NCBI RefSeq assembly: GCF_030811685.1
Contig: NZ_JAUSRF010000002.1
Span: forward strand, 310,001-374,000
Origin: Neorhizobium huautlense
Lineage (GTDB): Bacteria > Pseudomonadota > Alphaproteobacteria > Rhizobiales > Rhizobiaceae
Direction: 5' to 3'
DNA length: 64,000 nt
Of this stretch, positions 29,128 through 42,220 are shown in pieces. The notes under the pieces are model-generated. The model did not search any database and was not told where the DNA came from. It worked only from the letters and a program-made list of their open reading frames with translations. Position 1 is the stretch's first letter; every line of letters begins with the position of its first letter. The position numbers and the translations under genes are program-made.

Positions 29128-30390
29128 TCAGATGTCGAGCTTGTCGATCATCTTCTGGGTGATCAGGCAGATCCCGCCTTCGCTGCGCCGGAACCGCTTT
29201 GCGTCGATTTCGGGATCTTCACCGACCACCAGTCCTTCCGGAATGGTTACACCGGCATCGATGACGACATTGCGAAGCTGAGCGTGCCGTCCAATGCGCA
29301 CATTCGGCAGGATTACGGCACCGTCGAGGCGTGAATAGGAATTGGCGCGCACACCTGTGAACAACAGGCTGCGGTTCAGCGACGAACCGGAAATGATGCA
29401 ATCGCCCGACACAACCGAGGAAATCGCCGAGCCGCGGCGGTCCTCGTCGTCATGCACGAATTTCGCCGGCGGCGTGACTTCCTGATAGGTCCAGATCGGC
29501 CAGGACTTGTCGTAGATGTCGAGCGTCGGGATGACGGCGGTCAGGTCCACATTTGCCTGCCAATAGGCATCGATCGTGCCGACATCGCGCCAATAGGGTT
29601 CGCGTTCGAAATCGGAGCGCACGCAGCTATTGGCGAAACGGTGGGCGACGGCTTTGCCGTTGGCAACGATGTAAGGGATGATGTCCTTGCCGAAATCGCG
29701 GCTGGAATTCGGATCGGCGGCGTCGCGTTTCAGCGCTTCGATCAGGAATTTGGTATGGAAGACATAGATGCCCATCGAGGCCAGCGCATGGTCCGGGTCG
29801 CCGGGAATGCTCGGCGGGTCGGCGGGTTTTTCGACAAAATCGATGATCTCGTCCTTGGCGTTGACATGCATGACCCCGAAGGCGACGGCTTCCATGCGCG
29901 GCACTTCCAGGCAGCCGACGGTGACGTCGGCGCCGGAATCGACGTGCTGCTGCAACATCAGCTCGTAGTCCATCTTGTAGACGTGGTCGCCAGCAAGGAT
30001 GACCATGTATTCGACGCCGTGATCCTGGATGATGTCGATGTTCTGGTAGACGGCATCGGCCGTGCCTTCATACCACTGCGTTTCGGAAACGCGCTGGGAG
30101 GCGGGGAGAATATCGAAACTTTCGTTACGCTCGGGGCGGAAAAAGTCCCAGCCGCGCTGCATGTGGCGGATCAGCGAATGCGCCTTGTATTGTGTCGCGA
30201 CGCCGATGCGGCGGATGCCGGAATTGAGCGCGTTGGAGAGCGCGAAATCGATGATGCGGGTCTTGCCGCCGAAATAGACGGCGGGTTTGGCGCGCCGGTC
30301 GGTCAGTTCCTTCAGGCGGCTTCCCCGGCCGCCGGCCAGAACATAGGCCATGGCATCACGTGCGAGTGGTTGAACGCGTTTCGTGGTCAT
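29128..30390 (-). CDS. glgC: Glucose-1-phosphate adenylyltransferase GlgC
   Basis: This 420-residue enzyme makes ADP-glucose from ATP and glucose-1-phosphate, the committed step of glycogen synthesis. The nucleotide loop [16 protein letters not shown] (residues 15-30), the substrate site FVEKPADPP (about 196-204) and the C-terminal left-handed beta-helix ([20 protein letters not shown]) are present. Agrobacterium GlgC is allosterically activated by fructose-6-phosphate and pyruvate. ATG 30390 has GGGGAGGATGAA immediately upstream; the longer frame to 30678 overlaps glgB and is rejected. Confidence 0.97.
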   Translation of the reverse strand: MTTKRVQPLARDAMAYVLAGGRGSRLKELTDRRAKPAVYFGGKTRIIDFALSNALNSGIRRIGVATQYKAHSLIRHMQRGWDFFRPERNESFDILPASQRVSETQWYEGTADAVYQNIDIIQDHGVEYMVILAGDHVYKMDYELMLQQHVDSGADVTVGCLEVPRMEAVAFGVMHVNAKDEIIDFVEKPADPPSIPGDPDHALASMGIYVFHTKFLIEALKRDAADPNSSRDFGKDIIPYIVANGKAVAHRFANSCVRSDFEREPYWRDVGTIDAYWQANVDLTAVIPTLDIYDKSWPIWTYQEVTPPAKFVHDDEDRRGSAISSVVSGDCIISGSSLNRSLLFTGVRANSYSRLDGAVILPNVRIGRHAQLRNVVIDAGVTIPEGLVVGEDPEIDAKRFRRSEGGICLITQKMIDKLDI

Positions 30391-30425
30391 TTCATCCTCC
30401 CCAAATTTCGAATTCTTGCGTGCTT

Positions 30426-35113
<4,688 letters not shown>

Positions 35114-35273
35114 GATATCGCCAACTTTGCTGGAGGAGCGGATGGGAGGGTCGTCCGATTCAGTCGTCTGGCATGCAGTAAGCCACAGTTTATGCATTCT
35201 TATGATGGACTGGCAATATCGGCGAGCGGCTTCATTCGACAAGGTCATGATTGGAAATTTGCCAGAAATAACA

Positions 35274-35301
35274 AAGCCCCCGCTGCGGGCAGCGAGGGCT
35301 T
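35274..35301 (-). terminator. Terminator of the first TadG-like gene
   Basis: AAGCCC-CGCTG (35274-35285, with one bulged C) pairs with CAGCG-GGGCTT (35290-35301, with one bulged A) around a CGGG loop. It lies 29 bases beyond the stop of the minus-strand gene at 35331 and just upstream of glgP. The T-tract (TGTTATTT) is poor. Confidence 0.6.
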
Positions 35302-35330
35302 GTCATTGGTAGCGCGGTGATCGCGAAGGA

Positions 35331-36581
35331 TCAGTTGGTCAGGCGGGTCGTCGCCTTGGCGGCCTTTTCGGCGATTTCGCCGAAAGCCTTGACCAGATCT
35401 TCCATATTTTCCGGCTCATAATAGTAGCTGCTGTCGCTGGCGCATTCTGTCAGCAGGTTTCTACCTTCTTGCGGAGCCATGAAGGCAACCGTGAAAATCT
35501 TGATGCCATCAGCCTTTGCATCCGCACATTTTTGGCGAACGCCTCGATCAAGACTCCAGTTGGTCGCTGCGCTATTACCGGTCATTTTACCATCGGTCAT
35601 GAGGACGATGTAGCGGTTGACGTCATCGTTGCCCTTGTCCTTTTGTATCTTTGCCTCGGTGTCCTTGTTACGAACGCCAGGTTCTGACGGATCCTCGCTT
35701 TTGAGGGCGTTAAATGCGATGGTCATGGCGCCATTGGCATCTGTTCCGTCTACGGGCTTTTGTGGCAACGCATTGATATAATTGGCTGCTTTACTCGTAC
35801 CCCATCCAATGGTGGAGGGCGACTGCGTATTGTGTGTATAGGAAACGGCGCCAACGCGAACGAGGTTCGAGTTTTTGTCGAGCGCGTTCAGGGAGCTGAA
35901 CATGGCGTTGGCGGCCGTTTTCAACGCCTGAATTTTGCTGATGTAGCAAGGCGATTTAAACGCTACGTTCGGCCAGTACTGCTCCGTATAGTTGTCGCAT
36001 CGGCTGTTGTTCTTATCCTTGGTATCGGTAATCCATGCCATCGAGCCGGAACGGTCAAGTGCAAGATACATCGAGATACCAGTCGTCGATTCCGACGCGC
36101 TCGTGGCCGTGCTTCCAGAAGCAAGTTTCATCGAGTTGCCGGTGACCAGACCCGTCATGGCGTTGACCGACATGTCCTGTTTCGCAGACACCGCGACCGT
36201 GAAGGCCTTGCCGCGCGAGCCATTGGCCTTTTCCGTGACGGTGACCGTCAAGGCTGCCTTTTGTGCGGCAACCATTGCTGCGATTTCAGTGTCGCTCTCC
36301 TTGCCGGTCTTCAGATAGTTGACCATCTGCGCGGCGTAGAGATTTTTTGCGCGTTCGATTGCCTCCGCTTGGGAGACGTCCTTTTCCGACAGCATGGAAG
36401 CCGCTGCAAGCGCTGCCGAATCGGCCAGCGACTGCATTTCGGTCTTGGTCTGAAATGCGCGGGTAAGATCGATGGCGATACCGGCGGAGCCGAGCGCCAG
36501 CGGCGCAAGGATCGCGGTCATCATGCCGAAGTTACCACCGCGGTCTTTGAGAAGACGCGTGAAAGAATGCGAGAATATCAT
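35331..36581 (-). CDS. TadE/TadG-like pilus assembly protein with VWA domain
   Basis: This 416-residue protein has one N-terminal membrane segment after RGGNFG (about residues 15-37, MMTAILAPLALGSAGIAIDL), the Flp pilus TadE/G-like signature. A von Willebrand factor A domain follows with the metal-site motif DRSGSM (about 170-175). The bulk should lie in the periplasm. Start 36581 was chosen because it aligns residue for residue with the paralogue upstream. No tad/cpa secretion genes are nearby. It is one of a tandem pair of similar genes. Confidence 0.82.
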   Translation of the reverse strand: MIFSHSFTRLLKDRGGNFGMMTAILAPLALGSAGIAIDLTRAFQTKTEMQSLADSAALAAASMLSEKDVSQAEAIERAKNLYAAQMVNYLKTGKESDTEIAAMVAAQKAALTVTVTEKANGSRGKAFTVAVSAKQDMSVNAMTGLVTGNSMKLASGSTATSASESTTGISMYLALDRSGSMAWITDTKDKNNSRCDNYTEQYWPNVAFKSPCYISKIQALKTAANAMFSSLNALDKNSNLVRVGAVSYTHNTQSPSTIGWGTSKAANYINALPQKPVDGTDANGAMTIAFNALKSEDPSEPGVRNKDTEAKIQKDKGNDDVNRYIVLMTDGKMTGNSAATNWSLDRGVRQKCADAKADGIKIFTVAFMAPQEGRNLLTECASDSSYYYEPENMEDLVKAFGEIAEKAAKATTRLTN

Positions 36582-36704
36582 TGCCCCAGCCCAATCCATT
36601 GGAACCCATGGATGCGGGTTTATCGGCAATGCGTAGATGGGAGGCTAAATTATTTCATTGCATTTTAGTCACCTGACGAAAATGGGAAAAATCGGTCCTA
36701 TTTA

Positions 36705-36725
36705 GGACAGGTGGGCGACCTGTCC
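36705..36725. repeat. 8-bp hairpin between the two TadG-like genes
   Basis: GGACAGGT (36705-36712) pairs perfectly with ACCTGTCC (36718-36725) around a 5-base loop. It lies 55 bases after the stop of the upstream paralogue. No long T-run follows on the minus strand, but GATTTTT comes about 10 bases later, so it may be a weak terminator. Confidence 0.45.
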
Positions 36726-36780
36726 GGGCTGTATTTCGAATAAAACGGCAGGATTTATGGGTTCGGTCTGCCGTCATCTC

Positions 36781-37983
36781 TCATTGCGTAAGACGTGTCA
36801 TTCCCTTTGCTGCTTCCTGGCCGATCGCCTTGAAAGCCGCGATGAGTTCGGCCGAATTGTCGGCGTTGAAATAGTGGGACGATGTCGTTGCACAATATTT
36901 CAGAAGGTTCTGACCCTCCGGCGGCGCCATGAAGGCGACGGAATAGACGATGATCCTGTTGCTGCTGTCCTTGCGGGCCAGATCGCAGGCGGCCTTTGTC
37001 TTGTTGTCGGCACTCAGCAAGGCGCCGTTGCCGTTTTCGTTCTTTCCATCGGTCATGAGGATGATGAACTTGCTGGGCGTCTGGTCGTTCTTCGCCTTGT
37101 GAAACGCGTTTTCGGAGTTGGCCCCGGTGGGGGCAAGTGTATTATAAGCCAATGCCGTTGCCTCGCCGGAATTAGTCCAGCCATTTGCATTGAGGGCCTT
37201 GGTATATTTTTCGACAGCACTGGTGCCCCAGGCCATGCCCGTCGGCGACTGCATCTTTTCGTTGTATGAAACGGCGCCAAGGCGTGCGTATATATGTTCC
37301 GGATCGGCTTCCTCGATGACCTGCAGGAGGCTGGCCACGGCGCTTTTCAGGGCGTCCATTTTCTTGACGTAGCCGTAAGCGGCGCAATTTCCGTAATAGT
37401 TGTTCCTGATGCATTCCACGGTATTGGTGTTGTAGCCCATGGAGCCGGACTGATCGAGGATGAGGAACATCGACAGGGCGTTCTGGCTTTCGGTGGCGCT
37501 GTAGGATGCGCTCCTGGTGCCAAGCGTGATGGATGGGCCGGTGACAAGAGCGGTCAGCGAATTGACCGGCATGACGTAGCTCGAGTCGATGATCACGTCG
37601 TAGAGCTTGCCCTTGGCGCCGTTCGGCTTCGTGAGGACCGTGACATTGGTCGCATCCTTGATGGCCTTGACCTGGGCGAGAAGCTGCTCGTCCGTTTCCT
37701 TTCCGATCTTGTAGATCTGGATGATCTGGCTGGCATAGAAGGTTTTGACGAGTTCCTTCGCCTTTGCTTCGGTAAAGTCATCCTTGTTCGAAAGCGATGT
37801 CGCTGCGGCCAGCACCGCGGCATCGGCGACCGCCTGCATCTCGGCCCGGATCTGCACGGCGCGGGTGATATCGATGGAAATGCCTGCGACGCCGAGAAGG
37901 ACCGGCGCCAGAATTGCCGTTATCATTCCAAAGTTGCCGGCGCGATCATGAATGAAACGCGAAATGCTACCTGCGATGTCCAT
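36781..37983 (-). CDS. TadE/TadG-like pilus assembly protein with VWA domain, paralogue
   Basis: This 400-residue protein has the same layout as its neighbour: RAGNFGMITAILAP membrane anchor (about residues 14-36) and a VWA metal-site motif DQSGSM (about 171-176). The shared IILMTDGKNENGN-type strand, the AFMAPPEGQNLL block and a TRLT ending indicate an ancestral duplication. Differences in the middle region (YVKKMDALKSAVASLLQVIE) suggest divergence in surface exposure. It is first of the pair on the minus strand. Such VWA TadG proteins may anchor or tether pili in the envelope; function here is unproven. Confidence 0.82.
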   Translation of the reverse strand: MDIAGSISRFIHDRAGNFGMITAILAPVLLGVAGISIDITRAVQIRAEMQAVADAAVLAAATSLSNKDDFTEAKAKELVKTFYASQIIQIYKIGKETDEQLLAQVKAIKDATNVTVLTKPNGAKGKLYDVIIDSSYVMPVNSLTALVTGPSITLGTRSASYSATESQNALSMFLILDQSGSMGYNTNTVECIRNNYYGNCAAYGYVKKMDALKSAVASLLQVIEEADPEHIYARLGAVSYNEKMQSPTGMAWGTSAVEKYTKALNANGWTNSGEATALAYNTLAPTGANSENAFHKAKNDQTPSKFIILMTDGKNENGNGALLSADNKTKAACDLARKDSSNRIIVYSVAFMAPPEGQNLLKYCATTSSHYFNADNSAELIAAFKAIGQEAAKGMTRLTQ

Positions 37984-38097
37984 TGCAATCCCACCCGCTA
38001 TATTCCCCTATAACGTGCATACGGCGGCAATCGTTGGCGAGCGGTTAAAGCATTCCGCAGCATTTTATGGATTTTGCCGAATCCGATACAAAATCGT

Positions 38098-38976
38098 CTA
38101 TTTCAGCGGTATGACATCCACCGATTGCACCGTCTGATGGCTGCCATAGGTTTTCAGGACGCCGATCACCGGGGCGATATCGGAATAATCACGGCCGTAA
38201 CCGACCACGATATGGTCGCTGCCGGCGGGGATATTGTTGGTGGGGTCGAGCTCGACATAACCGGTCGTTTCACCGCACCAGACCCGCACCCAGGCATGCA
38301 TGGCATCGGCGCCCTCCAGCCTTTCCTTGCCCGGCGGCGGAATGGTGCGCAGGAAACCGGAGACATAACCGGCCGGAATGCCGAGGCTGCGTAGTGCCAC
38401 GATCATGATATGCGCAAAATCCTGGCAGACGCCGCGTTTCATGTCGAAGGCTTCGCCCGGTGTCGTATCCACCGAGGTCGCTTCGGGGTCGTATGTGAAG
38501 TCCTTGTGGATGCGGCGGCAGAGCGCGGTGGCAATTTCTCGTACTGTCTGGCCGGGCTTCACGGCCTCGCGCGCATAGGCCGATATCAGCGGGTTTTCAC
38601 GCAGGCGCGGGCTTGTCCCCGTCAGGTGATGGGGGGAGGCGGCGTCGATGGATCGAAGGTCCGCCAGTTCCTCGCGCAACACGTCCAGTGTTGGGGAAAG
38701 ATCGGCGGTGATGGCCGGGGTTTCGACCGAGACGCGGGCCTGCATGCGGATATCCAGCCTCTCATGCGGGCTGCGCAGAAAGATCGAGGTGGCCTGCTGG
38801 CCGAAAAAATCGATAAAGCTCGTTTTTTCCTCGGCCTTGGGCGTGACCGTGACCGAACCGGCGATCAGCCGCTGGCGGTCGGGCAGGGATAGCGGCAGCA
38901 CGCGGATGACATGGCGCGCGCCGGATGCCGGCACGTCATACACGTAGCCCATATGCAGGGAGAGATCGTAGAGCAT
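38098..38976 (-). CDS. Transglutaminase-like cysteine protease family protein
   Basis: This 292-residue cytoplasmic protein has an N-terminal beta-sandwich (Bact_transglu_N type, about 1-95). The transglutaminase core has Cys in MKRGVCQDFAHIMI, His in DAMHAWVRVW and Asp in YVELDPTNN as a complete catalytic triad. ATG 38976 follows AAGGAGAG. It belongs to the COG1305 class that accompanies circularly permuted ATP-grasp and alpha-E proteins in predicted amide-bond systems. The operon upstream of it is interrupted by a toxin-antitoxin pair, 43 bases away. Confidence 0.87.
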   Translation of the reverse strand: MLYDLSLHMGYVYDVPASGARHVIRVLPLSLPDRQRLIAGSVTVTPKAEEKTSFIDFFGQQATSIFLRSPHERLDIRMQARVSVETPAITADLSPTLDVLREELADLRSIDAASPHHLTGTSPRLRENPLISAYAREAVKPGQTVREIATALCRRIHKDFTYDPEATSVDTTPGEAFDMKRGVCQDFAHIMIVALRSLGIPAGYVSGFLRTIPPPGKERLEGADAMHAWVRVWCGETTGYVELDPTNNIPAGSDHIVVGYGRDYSDIAPVIGVLKTYGSHQTVQSVDVIPLK

Positions 38977-39019
38977 GCCGGTATCTCTCCTTGAGGGCAG
39001 AAAGATGGGGGTTTCGTTA

Positions 39020-39298
39020 TCATGAACGAGACGCACGGGCGCCAGAGGGTGTTTGCGCCTTGACCGGTTCATCGCCCGGCTCGGCGGCGATATCGGGTAC
39101 ACGGTCAAGGATTGAAATCGCCGCCTCGATATTGCCGCGCGCTGCGCGTTCCTTCAGGCTCAGTATGGCGCGCCTGTGACCGATCCCGTCAGCGATGAAA
39201 GCTGCAAGCAACTGGTTCAACGATACGTTGTCCTCCGCTGCTGCGCGCCTTGCTTCTTCCATGACATGATCTGCAATTCTGAGAGGGTAGGTACTCAT
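39020..39298 (-). CDS. Ribbon-helix-helix antitoxin-like protein
   Basis: This 92-residue protein begins MSTYPLRIADHVMEEARRAA, a beta strand followed by a helix as in Arc/CopG-type DNA-binding antitoxins, then VSLNQLLAAFIADGIGHR (about residues 25-42), the second helix. The C-terminal half is charged and likely toxin-binding. It lies 5 bases after the PIN toxin gene, so the toxin comes first, the reverse of the usual order. It is probably co-transcribed with the toxin and may autorepress. Confidence 0.8.
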   Translation of the reverse strand: MSTYPLRIADHVMEEARRAAAEDNVSLNQLLAAFIADGIGHRRAILSLKERAARGNIEAAISILDRVPDIAAEPGDEPVKAQTPSGARASRS

Positions 39299-39303
39299 CT
39301 CGG

Positions 39304-39732
39304 TTATCTCCTTCTCTTGAATTCGGCTAGAAAATCTGCGGGCGTCGGGACCGATATCCCGAATGCACTCACGCTTGGATGTCGGAAATGTCTGTCATGC
39401 GTCACGATGAATGTCGCCCCGGCTGTCAAAGCGCATTCGATGTAGATGTCATCTTTCGGATCGCTCAGAAACGGCCTGAACCGGAACCATGGGGAAACGA
39501 GGTGAGCCTGGCTGAAGAGTGCATCCAGCACAGTGTCGATCTCGTCCGGGGTGATCCACGGTTCGTCACCGAAAATACCGTCTCGCTTCAACAGGTCTTC
39601 GTATTCGAAGGCCACAGGCGGCGACACGGCAAAGGGAATTTTTCCAGCAAGCATCTCCCGCAATAGCAAATGCGACGCTCCTTGCGATGAGCGCATGGCC
39701 GAAAGCAGAACGTTTGCGTCAACAACGATCAT
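39304..39732 (-). CDS. PIN-domain putative toxin (COG1569 type)
   Basis: This 142-residue PIN domain starts MIVVDANVLLSAMRSS with D5, has E43/E45 in AFEYEDLLKR, D94/D95 in LSDPKDDIYIECA and D113 in VTHDRHFRHP. This matches the putative-toxin PIN family in which L-x-S-D-P-K-D-D is diagnostic. It likely cleaves RNA. It heads a two-gene unit with the RHH protein and is inserted between the ATP-grasp gene (64 bases upstream) and the transglutaminase. It is unlike the VapC at 2086 and represents an independent lineage. Confidence 0.86.
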   Translation of the reverse strand: MIVVDANVLLSAMRSSQGASHLLLREMLAGKIPFAVSPPVAFEYEDLLKRDGIFGDEPWITPDEIDTVLDALFSQAHLVSPWFRFRPFLSDPKDDIYIECALTAGATFIVTHDRHFRHPSVSAFGISVPTPADFLAEFKRRR

Positions 39733-39796
39733 GACGTTAACATGATATCGTATGTGATGTCACGTCAAGCTGCCGATGGGGCCGGCTGACTGAACC

Positions 39797-42211
39797 TCAA
39801 TGCAGATAGGTCTGGCCGAGAATGTCGGACAGTTTTTCGAGATCCGCTTCCAGCCGTTTGTAGACGTCGCCATCCATAGCTTCCGGCGTCATCACCGCAA
39901 GGCCGGAATAGAGGCGGGTCGCCTCGCGCAGGAAGGGTGACATCTGACCGTTCAGCTTGGCATTGGGCAGCTGTTCCACCTCGTTGCGGATCTCGTGCAG
40001 CTGAAACAGGATCGAGCGCGGATTGAGCTGATCGAGGCCCAGAAGGTCGTTGATGGTGAGGCGTGCGGTCGCGACATTGTAGCGGCGGCGGTGGGTCATG
40101 ACGCTGTCGCCGATTTCGAGCAGCATGTCGAGCGCACCATCAGGTGCGTCGGCGCCGGACATGTGGCCGAGCAGGCCGGACATGTGCAGGCCGCGTTCCA
40201 GATGGCGGCCGATCGACAGGAAACGCCAGCCGGTAAAACGGTACATGTTTTCATGCACCAGACCGGCGAACCCTGCGAGCTTGCGCAGCAGAATGGTGGT
40301 GGCATGCGCCGCATCGTCACCCGGCTTGACCACTTCGTGGAAGCGTTTTGCCGTCTTGGCAAGGTCGGTCAGCGCCAGCCAGCCATCCGGCGAAAAGCGG
40401 TCGCGAATGTTGCTGGCGGAATAGATGGCGCTGTCGAGATTGCGGATCAGGGTGGCCGGAATGGCCTCCTTTGGCATGTCGATATCCAGCCCCTTCATGT
40501 AGCGGGTGACATCGGCCAGTAGTGGCGCATTCGGATCGGCGGATTCAGCGTAACGCACGTTCCAGGCGCGCAGGATGCGCAAGGCCCCTTCGGCGCGTTC
40601 GATATAACGGCCGAGCCAATAGAGATTGTCGGCGGCGCGGCTCGGCAGCGAACCCGGCATGTTGCGGGTAAAGCTTTCTTCCGGCGGCAGAAGCGTTGGT
40701 TTCGGCACCGGCTTGTCGGAGACGATCCAGACGTCGGCGGCCGAACCGCCGGATTGCATGGCGATCGCCGTCACGTCATCGCCCGAGCCGATGCGGGCAA
40801 AACCGCCCGGCATGATCTGCCAGCCCTTTTCGGTGCGGGCGGCAAAGATGCGCAGCGACATCGGGCGTGGCGTCAGCTTGCCACCCACATAAACAGGCGT
40901 GGTGGAAAGGGTGACGACTTCCTGCCCGACGAAATTTGCACCGTCATTGGCAAGCCACGTGTTCAGCGACCCTTGCTTGACCTTGCTCCAGGCGGTGCCG
41001 TGTTTCGACTGGCCATTGTCCTCGAAAAAGGGCTGGCGGGAATAGGCCGGGCCGATCACCATACGGTCGATGTTTTTCGCCACGTGCTCGCGCTCGGCCT
41101 TCTGGCCGCACCACCATGTGGCAACCGAGGGCATCAGCGGCTCTTCGCCGAGCAGGCTGCGGCAGACGGTCGGCATGAAGGCCATCAGCGCGCGGGTTTC
41201 GAGAATGCCGGAGCCGAGCGCGTTGACCAGCGTCATCGAACCTGAGCGCAGCGCCTGCACCATGCCCGGCGTGCCGATATGCGAATTCTGGTCGAGTTCC
41301 AGCGGGTCGGCATAGGAGGCATCAAGGCGGCGCCAGAGCACGCCGATGGGTTTCAGGCCCGCCACGGTGCGCACCATGACGCGGTTGTTGACCACCGTCA
41401 GGTCTTCGCCTTCGAGCAGCATGAAACCGAGGTAACGGGCGATATAGGCGTGTTCGAAATAGGTCTCGTTGGCCGGGCCGGGGGAAAGGACGGCGATGCG
41501 GTCATCAGGGTTGTGCCGGTGGCCCTGCAGCGCATCGCGGAAGGCGCCGAAAAACGAGGCCAGCCGATGCACATGGCTTTCGGCATAAAGATCGGAAAAG
41601 GCGCGGGTGGTGGCGACGCGGTTTTCCAGCGCGAAACCGGCACCGGATGGCGCCTGCGTGCGGTCGGCCAGAACCCACCAGTTGCCGTCAGGCCCGCGGC
41701 CGATCTCGAAGGAACAGAAATGCAGGTAATGGCCGCCGACCGGTTTGACACCGACGAGCGGGCGCAAAAATTCCGGATTGTTGGCGATCAGCTGCGGCGG
41801 CAGGATGCCGTCCTGTACCAGCCGGTTATCGCCATAGATATCGGCCAGCAGTGCTTCGAGCAGATCGGCGCGCTGCACCAGACCGCGCGAAATCGCTTCC
41901 CATTCGCGCTCGTCGATCATGACCGGCACATGGCTGATCGGCCAGCTGCGCTCGCCATTGTCCCTGTTGTCATAGGTCCGGTAGAACACGCCGGCATCAC
42001 GCAGGTAACGGTCGGCGCGGGCGAAACGTTCGTTCAGTTCGCGCACCGGCAGGCGTTCGAGATGGGCGATCAGCTTGCGCCAGACCGGCCTGATATTGCC
42101 GTGTGCGTCCAGCATCTCGTCGGCGACGCCGGGCAGCGCCGCATAACCGAGGGTCGGTTCTTTTGCGCGCGCATCGTCAGTCAAACGTTCGGCTGCCGGT
42201 CCGGTGGACAT
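39797..42211 (-). CDS. Circularly permuted ATP-grasp / alpha-E fusion protein
   Basis: This 804-residue protein joins two conserved domains normally found together. Residues 1 to about 490 form a circularly permuted ATP-grasp (DUF404/DUF407 type): RDAGVFYRTYDNRDNGERSW, ALLADIYGDNRLVQDGILP and the ATP-binding NWWVLADRTQAPSGAGFALE. From about 510 an alpha-E (DUF403) domain begins with PSRAADNLYWLGRYIERAEG. In comparative genomics this pair is predicted to form amide bonds, with the transglutaminase-like partners acting as peptidases or ligases. It starts 9 bases after the DUF2126 gene, so translation is probably coupled. The product is unknown. Confidence 0.88.
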   Translation of the reverse strand: MSTGPAAERLTDDARAKEPTLGYAALPGVADEMLDAHGNIRPVWRKLIAHLERLPVRELNERFARADRYLRDAGVFYRTYDNRDNGERSWPISHVPVMIDEREWEAISRGLVQRADLLEALLADIYGDNRLVQDGILPPQLIANNPEFLRPLVGVKPVGGHYLHFCSFEIGRGPDGNWWVLADRTQAPSGAGFALENRVATTRAFSDLYAESHVHRLASFFGAFRDALQGHRHNPDDRIAVLSPGPANETYFEHAYIARYLGFMLLEGEDLTVVNNRVMVRTVAGLKPIGVLWRRLDASYADPLELDQNSHIGTPGMVQALRSGSMTLVNALGSGILETRALMAFMPTVCRSLLGEEPLMPSVATWWCGQKAEREHVAKNIDRMVIGPAYSRQPFFEDNGQSKHGTAWSKVKQGSLNTWLANDGANFVGQEVVTLSTTPVYVGGKLTPRPMSLRIFAARTEKGWQIMPGGFARIGSGDDVTAIAMQSGGSAADVWIVSDKPVPKPTLLPPEESFTRNMPGSLPSRAADNLYWLGRYIERAEGALRILRAWNVRYAESADPNAPLLADVTRYMKGLDIDMPKEAIPATLIRNLDSAIYSASNIRDRFSPDGWLALTDLAKTAKRFHEVVKPGDDAAHATTILLRKLAGFAGLVHENMYRFTGWRFLSIGRHLERGLHMSGLLGHMSGADAPDGALDMLLEIGDSVMTHRRRYNVATARLTINDLLGLDQLNPRSILFQLHEIRNEVEQLPNAKLNGQMSPFLREATRLYSGLAVMTPEAMDGDVYKRLEADLEKLSDILGQTYLH

Positions 42212-42220
42212 AAGGCTTCG

